From Nissolia schottii (taxonomy: Eukaryota > Streptophyta > Magnoliopsida > Fabales > Fabaceae), in contig QANU01006283.1 in assembly GCA_003254905.1 (NCBI GenBank), positions 302,900 to 366,899 on the forward strand: DNA of 64,000 nucleotides, read 5' to 3'. The notes below the pieces were generated by a model. It was given only the letters and a program-made list of their open reading frames with translations, made no database searches and had not been told where the DNA came from. Each line of letters begins with the position of its first letter. The stretch's first letter is position 1. Positions 1 to 10,269 of this stretch are shown here, in pieces. A program made the position numbers and the translations under genes.

Positions 1-1470
1 ACAAACTTCTAATTTCAGTAATGTTATTTATAATTATACGTTCATTTTATTGGCACGAGTTCAACGTTCTTGGTGAGTCCCAGATATGGGCTCAACGTAC
101 CCATAATGATCTCAGTGTACTTTCTGGGTTTAACGTACCCACTCTTCATGAGTACTGCAAGGATTTATCATGGTGAAGCAAGGTTGTAATTGTTCCTTCT
201 TTACCAAGAATTGAGACTTGTCTCTCCTTGACCCCTCAGTTGGAGGGAGACAGTTTTACGCGGCAACTATTATCGATACCATACTCAGATACCCGTATTT
301 TCATAATATTTATATATATATCATTTAGTTAATTCCTTACATTGTTGCATTTATTTAATTGCAATTAAATATGTATACATTATATAATCAATTTATGTTA
401 TGTGAACGGTATCGTGGTATATATCCATCATTGAGTTGACAACTCACTCCTCTATCATATTATTTTTCAGATATATCAAAGATTGTGTTAATGAGCCTCT
501 CGTCCAATAGCAGTTGAGGTCCAGTGTTAGTAGTGAGCTCCGATTTGCAATGGGGTCTATCAGTTATGTTATTTATTAGGATGCTCCAGATAGCTTGGGC
601 AGGGTCGCAAGTTACCTTATTAGTTTCACCATCATCACTACCACCACCACAATTAGAAATCAATTTCAGGGTAAATTCAGACATTTAGTTATTTATTTTA
701 TATGAAATATTTATTAAATAAATTACATGTACAGTAGATAAGTTAGTATATAGCTTTTGTAGAGGCAGTATCCCTACGTGCGATGACTCTTGAGTTTGGG
801 GCATGACATTTTCCTTCCGTCGTCCCCATCCCCACTCACACCCACCCACAACCCCCACCACTAAATCTCCACCTCCATCCCTTCCAACCATCAAAATTTT
901 CAAACCCTATAGCCAAAATCTTCACATTCTAAGATAAAATCACAAAATAATAACCAAATTAAATAAAACACATCACAAGCCAGAACAAAACCTGAAAAGC
1001 CAAGGACAAAACTATTGTGTCACTACCACCTTTCTCAATAGTGGTTTGAGTGATGTCAATAATGAGATTGCGTGACTCACAATTTAGGAAGTGACTCATT
1101 GGGTTGGTGTCGAGGTCCTAACTGCAATAACGACATTGTGGTTCCTCACAGATATGAGGATTGATGATAGTTTCATGAGGGATGAATGATTGTGACTTCT
1201 GAATATCAAGAAGTATGATGAAGATGCCACTACAAATCTCATTGTTTCTCGCCTTGCCTCACTAGAGATGTCATTGAGGACGACACGTCGTTTGTGATTT
1301 TTGCATCGACAACGTGAATTTTTGGCAGGTAGTTGCAGTTGGTGATGTGGTGGTTGAAGGATAGAATCATGGCGGTAGATGAGAGGTGATAAGTGGTAGT
1401 CATGAGACAGAGAATGGATTGATTGAGATAAGGGGAGAAGGGGGTGATTGATTTCTTTAACCTTAATTGA
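1..1470. other. no gene; diverged LTR-like sequence
   Basis: I see no host gene. The first ~680 bases have short imperfect direct repeats (a 'ctcaacgtaccc'-like phrase recurs near 90 and 130) and a layout that loosely recalls the LTR copies at 30.8-32.3 kb and 56.6-57.6 kb, so this may be a third, very diverged copy. Short open frames here have no recognisable domain. The rest is unremarkable. Confidence 0.3.
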
Positions 1471-1483
1471 TCAAGCTAATGAT

Positions 1484-1808
1484 ACGGGAAAAAAATTAAA
1501 ATTAAAATTTATTAGAGACTGAAACCAACATTTTTTTATTAGTGGCTAAAACTAAAAAAAATTATTTATTAGAGAATAAAATCAAAATTTATGATTTATT
1601 AAAGACTAAATTCTTATTTAAGAAATTTTTATGTCACGTGAACAAGGGAGGTGTAATGTAAGTAGGATTGACTTTGACTTTCGTCTGTCATGCCAACAGT
1701 TCATGGACCAAGTTAATAATAGGAAAAAAATTAAAAAATAAATTTATTAGAGATTAAAATATAAAAAATATATTTATTAATAGCTAAAACTAAAACTTAC
1801 AATTTATT
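1484..1808. repeat. pair of ~75-90 bp direct repeats
   Basis: Two AT-rich units at about 1484-1556 and 1721-1808 share the order 'aaaaaaattaaaa', 'tttattagaga', 'attaatggctaaaactaaaa' with small changes. They sit just beyond the 3' end of the PR-1 gene. They look like remnants of a dispersed repeat; I cannot assign a family. Confidence 0.45.
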
Positions 1809-1842
1809 ACGAATTAAACCTTATTTAATCCCTTAATTTTAA

Positions 1843-2439
1843 TTAGGCGGTTAAATGTTTTTTTTCCCTTCCCTTTTTGAGTATTGATGTGCCTATTGTG
1901 TCATATAAAGAGACAGAGATAATGATGATGTCACCTGCAGTCGTCCCCGGGTAAAGTCTTTGGCCCACATGGTTACGAGGGGGGTCATAGTTGCACACGA
2001 TGATGGTGCCACCATCGTTGCAGCGCACCTTGGCACATCCAAGACGAACCGATTTGCGCCAAACCACCTGAGTATAGTGGCCGCACTCCTTGCCATCGGC
2101 GCACGTGTTGGTCTTGTAGTCATAGTATTGCTTCTCTCCCACCCAAAAGTCGACGGCGGCGGTTCCGTTAAGGTTAGCACTGCTCCACGCAAGGTTCTCT
2201 CCATACGGACCATGAGACTGCACCAAAGTACAGTTGGCACTGAGTACGTTGACATAGTTTTGTGCATGAGCGGCAACTGCGGCGTTCCATGTCATGGGCC
2301 CCACCCCGACTTCGGAACGGGCTGCGTTGTGGGCGTCGAGGTAGTCCTCAATCGAGTTTTGGGCATAGCAAACTTGTGAGGATAATATTATGGCCATGAT
2401 GAGAGGAAGAAGCATTGAGATCATTAGGCACACACTCAT
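1843..2439 (-). CDS. PR-1 type CAP-domain secreted protein
   Basis: Pathogenesis-related protein 1 of the CAP/SCP superfamily, a secreted defence protein that in some plants binds sterols. The frame is intronless, 198 codons plus TAA. I start at the ATG at 2439 because the open frame upstream of it has no ATG. Residues 1-26 are a hydrophobic signal peptide ending CYA, then mature QNS. CAP hallmarks follow in order: HNAAR, a GENLAW segment, [15 protein letters not shown] and CNYDPP, with six cysteines in the mature part that fit the three family disulfides. Two oddities stand out. The C-terminal CAPE-type stretch reads [11 protein letters not shown] instead of the usual PxGNxxxxRPY pattern. 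The family normally stops at that tyrosine (about 160-170 residues), but here the frame runs on for about 37 residues, as if the original stop was lost. The family call is firm; function is inferred. Confidence 0.88.
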   Translation of the reverse strand: MSVCLMISMLLPLIMAIILSSQVCYAQNSIEDYLDAHNAARSEVGVGPMTWNAAVAAHAQNYVNVLSANCTLVQSHGPYGENLAWSSANLNGTAAVDFWVGEKQYYDYKTNTCADGKECGHYTQVVWRKSVRLGCAKVRCNDGGTIIVCNYDPPRNHVGQRLYPGTTAGDIIIISVSLYDTIGTSILKKGREKKHLTA

Positions 2440-2755
2440 GGATATGTTGTGAAGGTGTCCTTGGAGCACTTGTAATTAAGGCTATAAGAATGGTATTGCA
2501 AACTGGGATGGCTAGCAAAGTAGGGCAGACTTACTCGTTTTTCGTTTTCTTGTTTTGAAATTTCTTGCAAGAGCGTTCCCACCTTTTAGTCTTAAGTGAT
2601 AAAGATAGGAAGTAGGCGGTGGAAGAAAAGAAGTGAAGTATGACTTTGTCTCTGTCATTTGACTGGGGCATCATAGAATTGGCCATCATGGCTATCATAC
2701 GGCTATCGTAGAACTCAATTTTTTTTCAGTAATTAATAAAGTAAATTAACTCTAA
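2440..2755 (-). promoter_or_regulatory. PR-1 upstream region with W-box-like motif
   Basis: This is the stretch upstream of the PR-1 start. It holds a TTGACT at 2659-2664, about 220 bases from the ATG, matching the W-box core (TTGACY) bound by WRKY factors that often control PR genes. I see no clear TATA box. The motif is short enough to occur by chance. A MITE begins just beyond this region. Confidence 0.25.
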
Positions 2756-2758
2756 AAA

Positions 2759-2976
2759 TTGTTATATGTACACTCAATTTCATACACTCATACATATATT
2801 ACTAATAATGTACAAATTTTATTCTCATGAGTGCACAAATCTTACAAACTTATAAATGATATTCTCAACTATATTTAATTAAATGCACAAACATTATAAA
2901 CGTTAAAACACAAACTTTATATATATAAATATAGGGTGCATGGATGGTATATATTTTCTTTTTGTATGTCTAGCAA
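2759..2976. mobile_element. MITE family M, copy 1
   Basis: This ~215-bp AT-rich element is collinear with copies near 6001-6221 and 61565-61781. Shared phrases include 'tgtacac-caattt', 'ataatg-acaaa-tttattctca', 'agtgcacaaa', 'ttaaaacacaaactttata' and a terminal 'gta-gt-tagca'. There is no open frame. It lies about 320 bp upstream of the PR-1 start codon. This copy is the most diverged of the three. Confidence 0.7.
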
Positions 2977-2979
2977 GAC

Positions 2980-3490
2980 CCGTTAACCCCCTTCCTTGAT
3001 AGATACATTAATTACATTCTCTTTCTCTTCATTTCTAAAACACACTTTCCTCTCCCTTTAAACAATGAAAAATGCATTACACTTCGATTCTATTTATATT
3101 TTTTTATTAGTTTGTTATTATTTTATATTTATTATCTTTTTTTTTTGAAAAAAAATAGCCTTTACTAGTTATACATATTAAAATTTATTTTAGTAAGTAA
3201 AAAAATTAATTGATAATAATATAATAACATTGATACACATATACATACATTAATTTTTATTTTTAATTATTATTTATTAAGTGAATAAATTATGAACAAT
3301 AGTAAATATATTTATTTTGAAAAGTAAAAAAATTCGCGCGTTTTCGTTTATTAATATTTTTATGCTATAATATATTCTTTTATTTATATTCAAATATGAA
3401 TGTGAACAAAAAATTTATCGTAGTAATATTTCAAAGAATCTTGCATAAATTAGTGAATAATTAAATATTAATTGTACTAATTTAAATTTT
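2980..3490. other. AT-rich spacer, nothing recognised
   Basis: Very AT-rich sequence with homopolymer runs. I see no gene, domain or clear repeat. Confidence 0.4.
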
Positions 3491-3491
3491 T

Positions 3492-4042
3492 TTGACAATT
3501 TTACTCTTTTGCCTCTGTCACAGAAACTAATTATGAAAATACCCCTGTTTTGAAACATATTACAGGAATATCACGGTTTTGACTGACATGGCTGTGGTGG
3601 CAGCGTGGCAATGTCACATCAGATTCGCCAACACAGGTGGTGAATCCAGTGCAAATTCGCCATTGAGGTTGGCAAATTCAGTGTAAATTCGCAACGAGCT
3701 TGGCGAATTTAACACAAATTCGCCAACAAGTTTAGTGAATTTCATACGAATTCGCCAACCGGACTGGCGAATCCAACACAAATTCTCCAACTGGTTTGGC
3801 GAATCAACCGAATGTGGTTTAAAGGAAAATGTAATTAAAGGAAATTTGTGTTGGATTCACCAAGCTCGTTGGCGAATTTGCACTGGATTCGCCAACCGTG
3901 TTGGCGAATCTGCCGTGGCACTGCCATGCTGCCACCACAACCACGTTAGTCAAAACCATAATACTCCTATAATATGTTTTGAAACACGAGTATTTTTGTA
4001 AATAGTTTCTGTGACAAGAATAAAAGAGTAAAATTGTCTTTT
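3492..4042. repeat. inverted-repeat element filled with palindromic satellite units
   Basis: The outer ~170-200 bases on each side are imperfect inverted copies: 'gacaattttactctttt' at 3494 pairs with 'aaaagagtaaaattgtc' at 4022, and the 'gtggtggcagc' block at 3593 pairs with 'gctgccaccac' at 3929. Between them lie about eight units, each a small palindrome of the form attcgccaac(n4)ttggcgaat, spaced ~32 bases. Even single units can fold, and the whole 550-bp block could form a long hairpin. Open frames across it are by-products of the repeat. It looks like a non-autonomous foldback element. Confidence 0.75.
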
Positions 4043-4299
4043 TTATCACTTGGAGGGATAAAGTATTAAACTAGTTGGCAAGGCTTATGCCTTAAAAACT
4101 GACACTTTTAATGTACACCTTAAAACACAACACAGGTTATAATAAGTATTTTCTTTTTATATCAATGAAAAGACTATCGTATCCTTTATATTAAATCAAA
4201 TTTTCATATCTCTCCTCCCTACGTCTCCCTCCTCACCATTTCACCATTCATATTCACATCTGTACCTCCGCCATGTTTGCAATAGTCAGGTCCATCCAT

Positions 4300-5205
4300 A
4301 GTTATCAAACTCGCGAGTTTAAATAAACTCGTGGAGCCTCAATAAATTAGGATCGTAAACTCGTGCGAGTTTATCTATTATTAAAAAATATTTAAAAAAA
4401 TATTTTAAAAATTATTATGCTACAAAAATATATTTAATAAAACTTGAAATTCATAAATACTTTTAACTCCATAACAAAGCACTAATAAAGATGAAATATA
4501 TGAGTTCTAAATTCAATTCATAAATAATACATAATACATATGTTTGAATCAGAACATATCCTCATCCACATAAACTAAATGGCAAGTAAAATCTATCAAC
4601 ACAAGAGATAGACGGTATATTGAGCAACCAACATAAAAAGTGTATATAAAGAACAATGTCACTCACTCTTGACAGAAGTAGTCTGCTTCGAGCCGATAAT
4701 GAAGAATTCAGTGATAAGTTCGAAGGGCATGCCCTTTGTTTCTGAAACCTTCAAGAACACAAATATCTAGAAGATGACATACACAACATCATAAATACTG
4801 AAGATACCAACAAGTCCCATAGTACTGAGCATCGCAGGAAGCGAGTATGTGACGATGATGTCTCTAATCCAAAACACTAAAGTACAGATAGCGATGCAGA
4901 GGTCAAGCACCTTGGTGAAAAAGATCTCTGAGAAAATGATGAAATACATATGATGGATTAACGACGAAGCACGATGGCACTACGGAGCGCGATTGCATGT
5001 GCAACTGTTAAAAAAAAACTCACCTGTGGTAAACTCGTGAACTCGGGAGTAAATTCGCGATTTTATGCGAGTTTACACGAGTTTATCCGAGTTCAGCTGA
5101 GTTTACCCAGAAACGAGTTTACATGCGAGTCAGCTAGATTTTACTACCTAAGAATGTAAACTCGTACGAGTTTATGAGTTAACTCGCGATTTTGATAACC
5201 ATGGA
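4300..5205. mobile_element. Mutator-like element (Pack-MULE)
   Basis: The ends are inverted: the left reads (a)gttatcaaactcgcgag and the right end, read on the minus strand, is ggttatcaaaatcgcgag. Subterminal 'aactcg/gagttt' motifs are repeated many times. A perfect 9-bp direct repeat, TCCATCCAT, flanks it at 4291-4299 and 5206-5214, the target-site size of Mutator-like elements. There is no transposase. Inside is the broken C-terminal exon of a tonoplast sugar transporter (4659-4949). A relative without that cargo is at 49452-50009. TIRs, a 9-bp duplication and a host gene fragment together define a Pack-MULE. Confidence 0.78.
4659..4949 (-). pseudogene. captured fragment of tonoplast sugar transporter (TST/TMT)
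   Basis: Minus-strand reading shows the last transmembrane region and tail of a major-facilitator monosaccharide transporter: an SEIF motif, CIAIC, FWIRDIIVTY, MGLVGIFSIY, then FLKVSETKGMPFELITEFF, ending in TGA at 4659-4661. The PETKG motif is SETKG here. The ending best fits my memory of tonoplast monosaccharide transporters (TMT/TST). One in-frame TAG at 4767-4769 sits where the family has Trp. Homology begins near 4930, so only about 90 of ~730 residues are present. It cannot encode a transporter; it is cargo of the surrounding Mutator-like element. Confidence 0.72.
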
Positions 5206-5214
5206 TCCATCCAT

Positions 5215-5998
5215 TAGAGAATTTTGAAAACAATGTGCAAATCATCCATGAAATTTACTCTTGCATCCACTAGACATGTATTTTCTTGTGAAATAATTTA
5301 GGGATAATACACCCTTCCGATTTCTCATTTATCAAAAACGCAAAACATATGTTTATCAAAATTTCAAGTGGTTTTGTTAATCTTTCTATTGAAGCTATTT
5401 TATCATAACCTAGCCATATATATGAGCCCGACCTTCAGCTCCATGTCCATCACCATGTACTTTGCAGCCGCTTCCCCCACCACTTCAGCCGCCGCCGCCA
5501 CCAAATCCTTGAACATAACGTGATGGTGGTGCGGGGTCGTGAAGCAGCTTGGCAGTTGGAGTATCCATTTGGCTTCAACCTTACAATACTTTTATTGTTG
5601 ACTTTATAGAAGTCAAAAATTTGAATCTGGTGCGGCTCGGCACCGATTAGCGCGAATCGACGACCTAGTAGTGACTAGAGGTGAGAGCAAGCAACTACGG
5701 TAAATGGTGACAACAGAGTGCAACAGTGGCATCCATAGCGATCTAGACCACGAAGAAGCAGGTCAAGGCAAGAGGGGAAAGCAGCGGTGATGGGAGCTGG
5801 TGGATGAAGATGGGGGATAATATTCAACTAAGGGTTATTTTAGTGCTTTTGTCTGTCGTAAGTTTTTAATTATATAATAAACTACCAGTTGATTTAATAG
5901 AGTATCTGCCGTCCAAATATGATATAGAGCATCATATTTAGTCTCCTAAAATATCAACCATGAGATGTGTCGTTCCATTTGATCAATAGTTGTTAAAA
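5215..5998. other. no gene; GC-richer pocket
   Basis: 5410-5840 is richer in GC than its surroundings. The minus strand has a short Ala/Glu-rich reading (about 5403-5515) beginning MFKDLVAAAAE, and in another frame a stretch starting MDTPTAKLLHDP (about 5545-5566). This could be a frameshifted gene fragment, but I do not recognise the family and make no gene call. Confidence 0.25.
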
Positions 5999-6000
5999 AA

Positions 6001-6221
6001 ATGTTACATGGACACCCAATTTCATACATTCATGCATACACTATTAATAATGCACAAACTTTATTCTCACGAGTGTACAAACATTACAAACTTGTAAATG
6101 ATACTCTCAACTATACTTAATTAAGTGCACAAACATTACATGAGTTAAAACACAAACTTTATGTATATAAATACTGGGTGTATGTATAGTGTATGATTTT
6201 TAGTGTACGTGTAGCAGAACT
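6001..6221. mobile_element. MITE family M, copy 2
   Basis: This is close to copy 3 at 61565-61781. It starts 'gttacatggacaccca' and ends 'tagtgtacgtgtagca', so the two ends are imperfect inverted repeats built on C-TACA-GTACAC. Flanks 'aatagttgtta' and 'aattgttatta' are similar but not identical, so a target duplication is only suggested. It has no coding capacity. Confidence 0.7.
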
Positions 6222-6769
6222 CTAATTGTTATTAGGGACTAGAAAGTGCCACTTTTAAATATGTATATTGGAAACATTATCAAATTAGTTGTTATGGACT
6301 GGCCCAACACCTGAGTAGGTGTTGAAAGCTTTATTTGCATTCTCTAATTTTGTTTTTCGTCTACTGTTTCGCTTTCAAATCCTCTAGGGATTCAATTGCA
6401 GTACAATGAGAAGGTTGTCGTCCTCTATGATTGATGCTTTAAAATAATCGTTCTTTGAATTGTGATAATTTAAGCAACAAAGGATGGTTGGTTTTTGTTT
6501 GTGAAATTATCAAATAAATGAACTGAAATTATACATCATAAATTAAGTTGAGTTTGGCTAGTAAAAAAAGATGTTGGGATTTGATTTGCAATACTCCTTC
6601 AATGTAACCAATAACTTAGTAGATATGATCTATGTGTTCTTGATTTTATCGCCACCAGTTATTAACTTAATCATCTCTTTCAAGCATGTTAAGATCACTC
6701 GATTCCTTTTATTATTTTGTCAATTTCTTGCACAAACTAACAAAACAAATTGACATCAATTCGGATGTT
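6222..6769. other. no gene; possible internal part of LTR element
   Basis: No host gene is seen. The sequence continues away from the minus-strand LTR at 6770-7909 and may be internal sequence of the same decayed retroelement. It has no polyprotein motif. Confidence 0.3.
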
Positions 6770-7909
6770 AACACGACTAATTCCTTATTCCAATCATGGC
6801 AACTAAGAATTAGATGAATTAATCTAGATCAGACTTAATGATTGTAACTTCCGTTCATAAGCATTTAAGCATAACATCAAGCTTAGAATAGCAAGATTAA
6901 AACCTAACTTGGATTCAACTCACTATTATAGCTTTCACTCATACAATTAAGTCTCAAATCAGGATTTAATAAGCTAAACCAAGGCTAGCATTAAGTACAA
7001 GATCAACCCATTAAAATCATAAAACATCATAGATTCATACAACAAAAGTCAAGATGAATACATTTAAGAAATACAACGCATCAAACCCCAACAAAAAGGA
7101 AAGTTAGCTATCCATGGACATGGATAGGTTACAAGCTTACAAGAACTTTAGAGAGAGCAACAGGTTGGAGAGCAATCGTGGTTTGTTTCCATACTTCCAC
7201 CACGAACTACAACCTTTCGGAATTTCTCCAGCACTTCCCCTAAGAGATTCTCTAACTCCTAAGCCTTTCTTCCTATTCCTAACTCAAATATGGAGTGAAT
7301 AATGTAAAGAGAATGGAAGGAATGTGATTTCCAGGGATGGAAGTGAATGAATGAAGCTGCAGGGGTGCCCTCTATTTATAGACCTCGACGAGAGCGCTCA
7401 GCGGATTGGTTCCACCACTGAGCGGACCTTCGCTGAGCGGGTTAGTGGCTTCGCTGAGCGGATAAGTCTTTTCTGGTGGCTTTGGCGGCTACTAGTGGCT
7501 GATCTTCTGACAGATTCCCTGCTGGCAACAGCTGGTGGCGGCTTGCGTGACTGACATCATAAATGTGGCGGCTGCAAGTGGCATGGCGAGTACAATCGCT
7601 CAGCGATTTAGTGAAATCGCTGAGCAATCCAGTTGTATACCGCTGAGCGAGATGATGATGCTGCTGAGTAGACTGTCCTGAAAGCTATGCTTTCCTGTTT
7701 CGTCCATTGTAACAATTGCATGGCATTTGTCTTTCTTTGTAATCCTTCTTGTTTTTCTGCAATTTTTAACAAAGTTTAGCAATTTATCCATACCTAAGCT
7801 ATCTTTTCAAAATTGTGTAAAACGAGGAATAAATTTGTAAGATCGTATATAAACAAAGTACATAAGTGCCAATTAATTTCTTTAAAATCATCACAATTTG
7901 GCACTTATC
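6770..7909 (-). mobile_element. LTR of a retrotransposon, family S, minus orientation
   Basis: Read on the minus strand it opens TGATAAGTGCCAAATTGTG (from 7909) and has a TATA box (CTATAAATAGAG, about 7371-7382), several copies of a 'cgctgagcgg / cgctcagcg' motif (7390-7660), and a downstream part with 'gaatctatgatg...gtacttaatgct'. The same order recurs in plus orientation at ~11006-11900. I find no matching partner LTR or target duplication, so this is a solo or truncated LTR; the left boundary is uncertain. Confidence 0.6.
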
Positions 7910-8457
7910 AGTGGGCCTCAGAAGAGCTTCTCAACACTACTTAGTTTAAAACTTTAAAAAATTTCTATCCAAGTTTTTTTTTAATTTGAATTTGAATTAC
8001 ATAATTGACTTGTATATCATTAAAAACAAAACAATTAATTAGATTTTATGAGGTGTTAAGAAATTTATAAAATATTTAAAGGAAAAATCCTGTCAAATTC
8101 CAAATCAGTCTGATACCACCCGCACTATCCCTAATATAGAACACAATATTTTCAAAATAAAATTGGGATTCAGTGTCTCTCAACGATCATTAGATTTATT
8201 TTAGCAGTTTGGTAAATTCATAATAAAAAGATTTCTTTACTTATTTGGCGCGCTATGTACGTTGAATTCCTAAACATATTATAGAAAAATTAAAAATGCT
8301 AAGTATTAAAAACCAATTGTAAAACTTAATACGCCTAACGGCTAAATTCACACAAATAAAAAAAGGGGGGGTCTTATGCATGCGTTGGTTTATTGTGTCA
8401 TATTAGGGTTGGCAAAGAGAAGTTAGTCGCTAGGGTGAGATCAATAAGCAATCAGCA
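7910..8457. promoter_or_regulatory. 5' flank of the chromodomain gene
   Basis: This AT-rich region lies between the LTR end and the start codon at 8458. I see no strong TATA box. An 'aaaaaaggggggg' homopolymer tract lies at about 8358. It would hold the promoter and 5' UTR. No other gene is visible. Confidence 0.3.
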
Positions 8458-10269
8458 ATGGAGGGAGAAGGGAGCCAAAGCAATATGAATGAAGTTGAGG
8501 CCGAAGAGATTGAGTCTCCTCAACTTGATCAACATGATCAACCTCAACCGTTATGGCCTCATAATGAATTATACGAAGTCGAGGCCATACTCAAAAAGAG
8601 AATCCGCAAGGTACGTTCTATGTTCTGCATGGAAACTTATGTTCATACATCAAAATTCTATACACCGAGATAGCACCGTTGTATGTTGAAAAACCGTACG
8701 ATTTTGGTTACCTTACCGATGTGTGTTTCGAGAAAGGGGCACTCCGTCCTAACTAGGCCACATGGCCAAAGTGCTTGGTAAGAAATCATGTGTCAATAAT
8801 AATCGAAGGTTTCGATTATGTGTCAATTGATGCTAAAATGATGTACATAGATTGATGTGTGAATATCTTTTTCTAATTCTACAGTTTGTTTTGATTATAG
8901 TATTTGGTACTTGTTGATTTTCATTTTCTAATCAAATGCTGCAAATGAACATACAACGCAGGGTGAGCCCCAATACCTGATCAAGTGGTGAGTGCTAAAT
9001 AATCCTTTCTTGTTTTTTTAGTTCTTGGTTATTGGGTTTCTAAGCACTTGTTACTCACAAAGGGCATTTTAATTTTGTGGTGATAGGTGTGGATGGCCCG
9101 AGAGTGACACATGGGAACCTCTCGAAAACCTTCAGTTAATTCTTGACATGGTTGATGAATTTGAGGCCAAGTACTCCCTTTTTCTTCCATCAAGTTATCA
9201 ACTTTTTTTTTTTTTGTTGCTTGTTTACTTTACTAATACCAAGCACTAAGCATATAGTATATCAAATTGGAAGGCGTGAACGTTACAAGATTCAATCTTG
9301 ATTTAGTTTTTTCTCAGATATATTTGACCACGATAGCAATAATACATATGCATTAATTTCCTGTGTTTGTACGTCTTTTAAAGGTTGAAATCAATGAAGT
9401 GGCATATGAAACGCGAAAGGCAAAAACGCAAGCGTGAAAAACTTCTTAAGCCCAAACCCCCTTCTGCTTGGAATCCTCACATCGTTCGCTTTGCCGATCC
9501 TGACGATTACAGGCCTCCTCGAGGTCATACTCCTTCTCCTCCTAGAGAACACATGCCTCCTTCTGCTGCAAATCCTCACATCGTTCGATTCGCAGATCCA
9601 GAAGATTACAGGCCTCCTCCAGATCATCTGTCTCCTCCTCCTCCTAGAGATCATATGCCTCCTTCTGCCGCCAATCCTCACATCGTTCCATTTGCTGATG
9701 TAGAAGATTACAGCCCTCCTTTAGATCATGCGCCTCCTTCTGCTGCTAACTCCATTATTGTTCCTTTTGTTGATGTAGAAGAAAATGTGCCTCCTTCCGC
9801 TGATGCAGAAGAACATGTGCCTCCTTCGGAGCCCACACCTCCCTATGCTGCTAACACCATTATTGTTGATCCCTTTGCTGATGTGGAAGAAAACGTGTCT
9901 CCTTCCACTGATGCAAAAGAACATGTGCCTCCTTCAGAATCCACACCTCCCTTTGCTGAGGTAGAAGAAAATGTGTCTCCTTCAAGTCATGCACCTCCGT
10001 CCGTTGATGCAGAAGAATGTGTGTCTCCTTCAGAGTCCTCACCTCCTTGTGCTGCTAACCCTATTATTGTTCCCTTTGCTGATGTAGAAGAAAATGCGCC
10101 TCCTTCAAATCATGCGCCTCATTCCGCTGATGCAGAAGAATATGTGCCTCCTTCAGAGTCCACACCTCCCTGCGTTGCTAACCCTATTGTTGTTCCCTTT
10201 GTTGATGTAGAAGAACGTGTGCCTCCTTCAACTGCCAATCCTCCTGATGATGAACAAGAAACTAAGTGA
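8458..10269 (+). CDS. LHP1-like chromodomain protein with Pro/acid tandem-repeat tail
   Basis: I build four exons: 8458-8610, 8962-8987, 9087-9170 and 9384-10269. All introns are GT...AG and phases agree, giving 382 residues. Residues ~39-88 form a chromodomain (YEVEAILKKRIRK across intron 1, then [20 protein letters not shown]) very like plant LHP1/TFL2, which reads H3K27me3. The cage positions are aromatic: Y39, W60, W63. A basic run (residues ~95-110, MKRERQKRKREK) follows and could be a nuclear signal. The remaining ~270 residues are imperfect repeats of the form NPxIVxFADvEeyxPP alternating with APPSaDAEExVPPSES. LHP1 is longer and ends in a chromoshadow domain; none is present here. The exon-intron structure argues for DNA-level duplication, not retroposition. 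LHP1 ancestry is a strong inference; function and expression are unknown. Confidence 0.8.
9478..10255 (+). repeat. coding tandem repeats in exon 4 of the chromodomain gene
   Basis: At DNA level, phrases such as 'aatcctcacatcgtt', 'tttgctgatgtagaagaa' and 'gtgcctccttc' recur at 60-180 base intervals. The order suggests an early set of ~100-base units (NPHIVRFADP) and a later set of longer composite units (NPIIVPFADVEEN plus ADAEEYVPPSES). The reading frame is open throughout, and the changes keep Pro and Asp/Glu positions. This is expansion of a coding minisatellite. Confidence 0.75.

Noticed and set aside
1893-2379. Long open frames on both strands overlapping the PR-1 gene
   Set aside because: They are out-of-frame shadows; only the 1843-2439 minus frame shows CAP-domain motifs and a signal peptide.
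3600-3930. Tandem palindromic repeats as a CRISPR array
   Set aside because: The units have no unique equal-length spacers, the repeats are degenerate, and the DNA is plant nuclear. It is a palindromic satellite/foldback element.
9391-10042. Minus-strand Arg- and His-rich open frames opposite the chromodomain repeat exon
   Set aside because: They arise from the repeat on the other strand; the plus frame has splice-consistent exons and a known domain.
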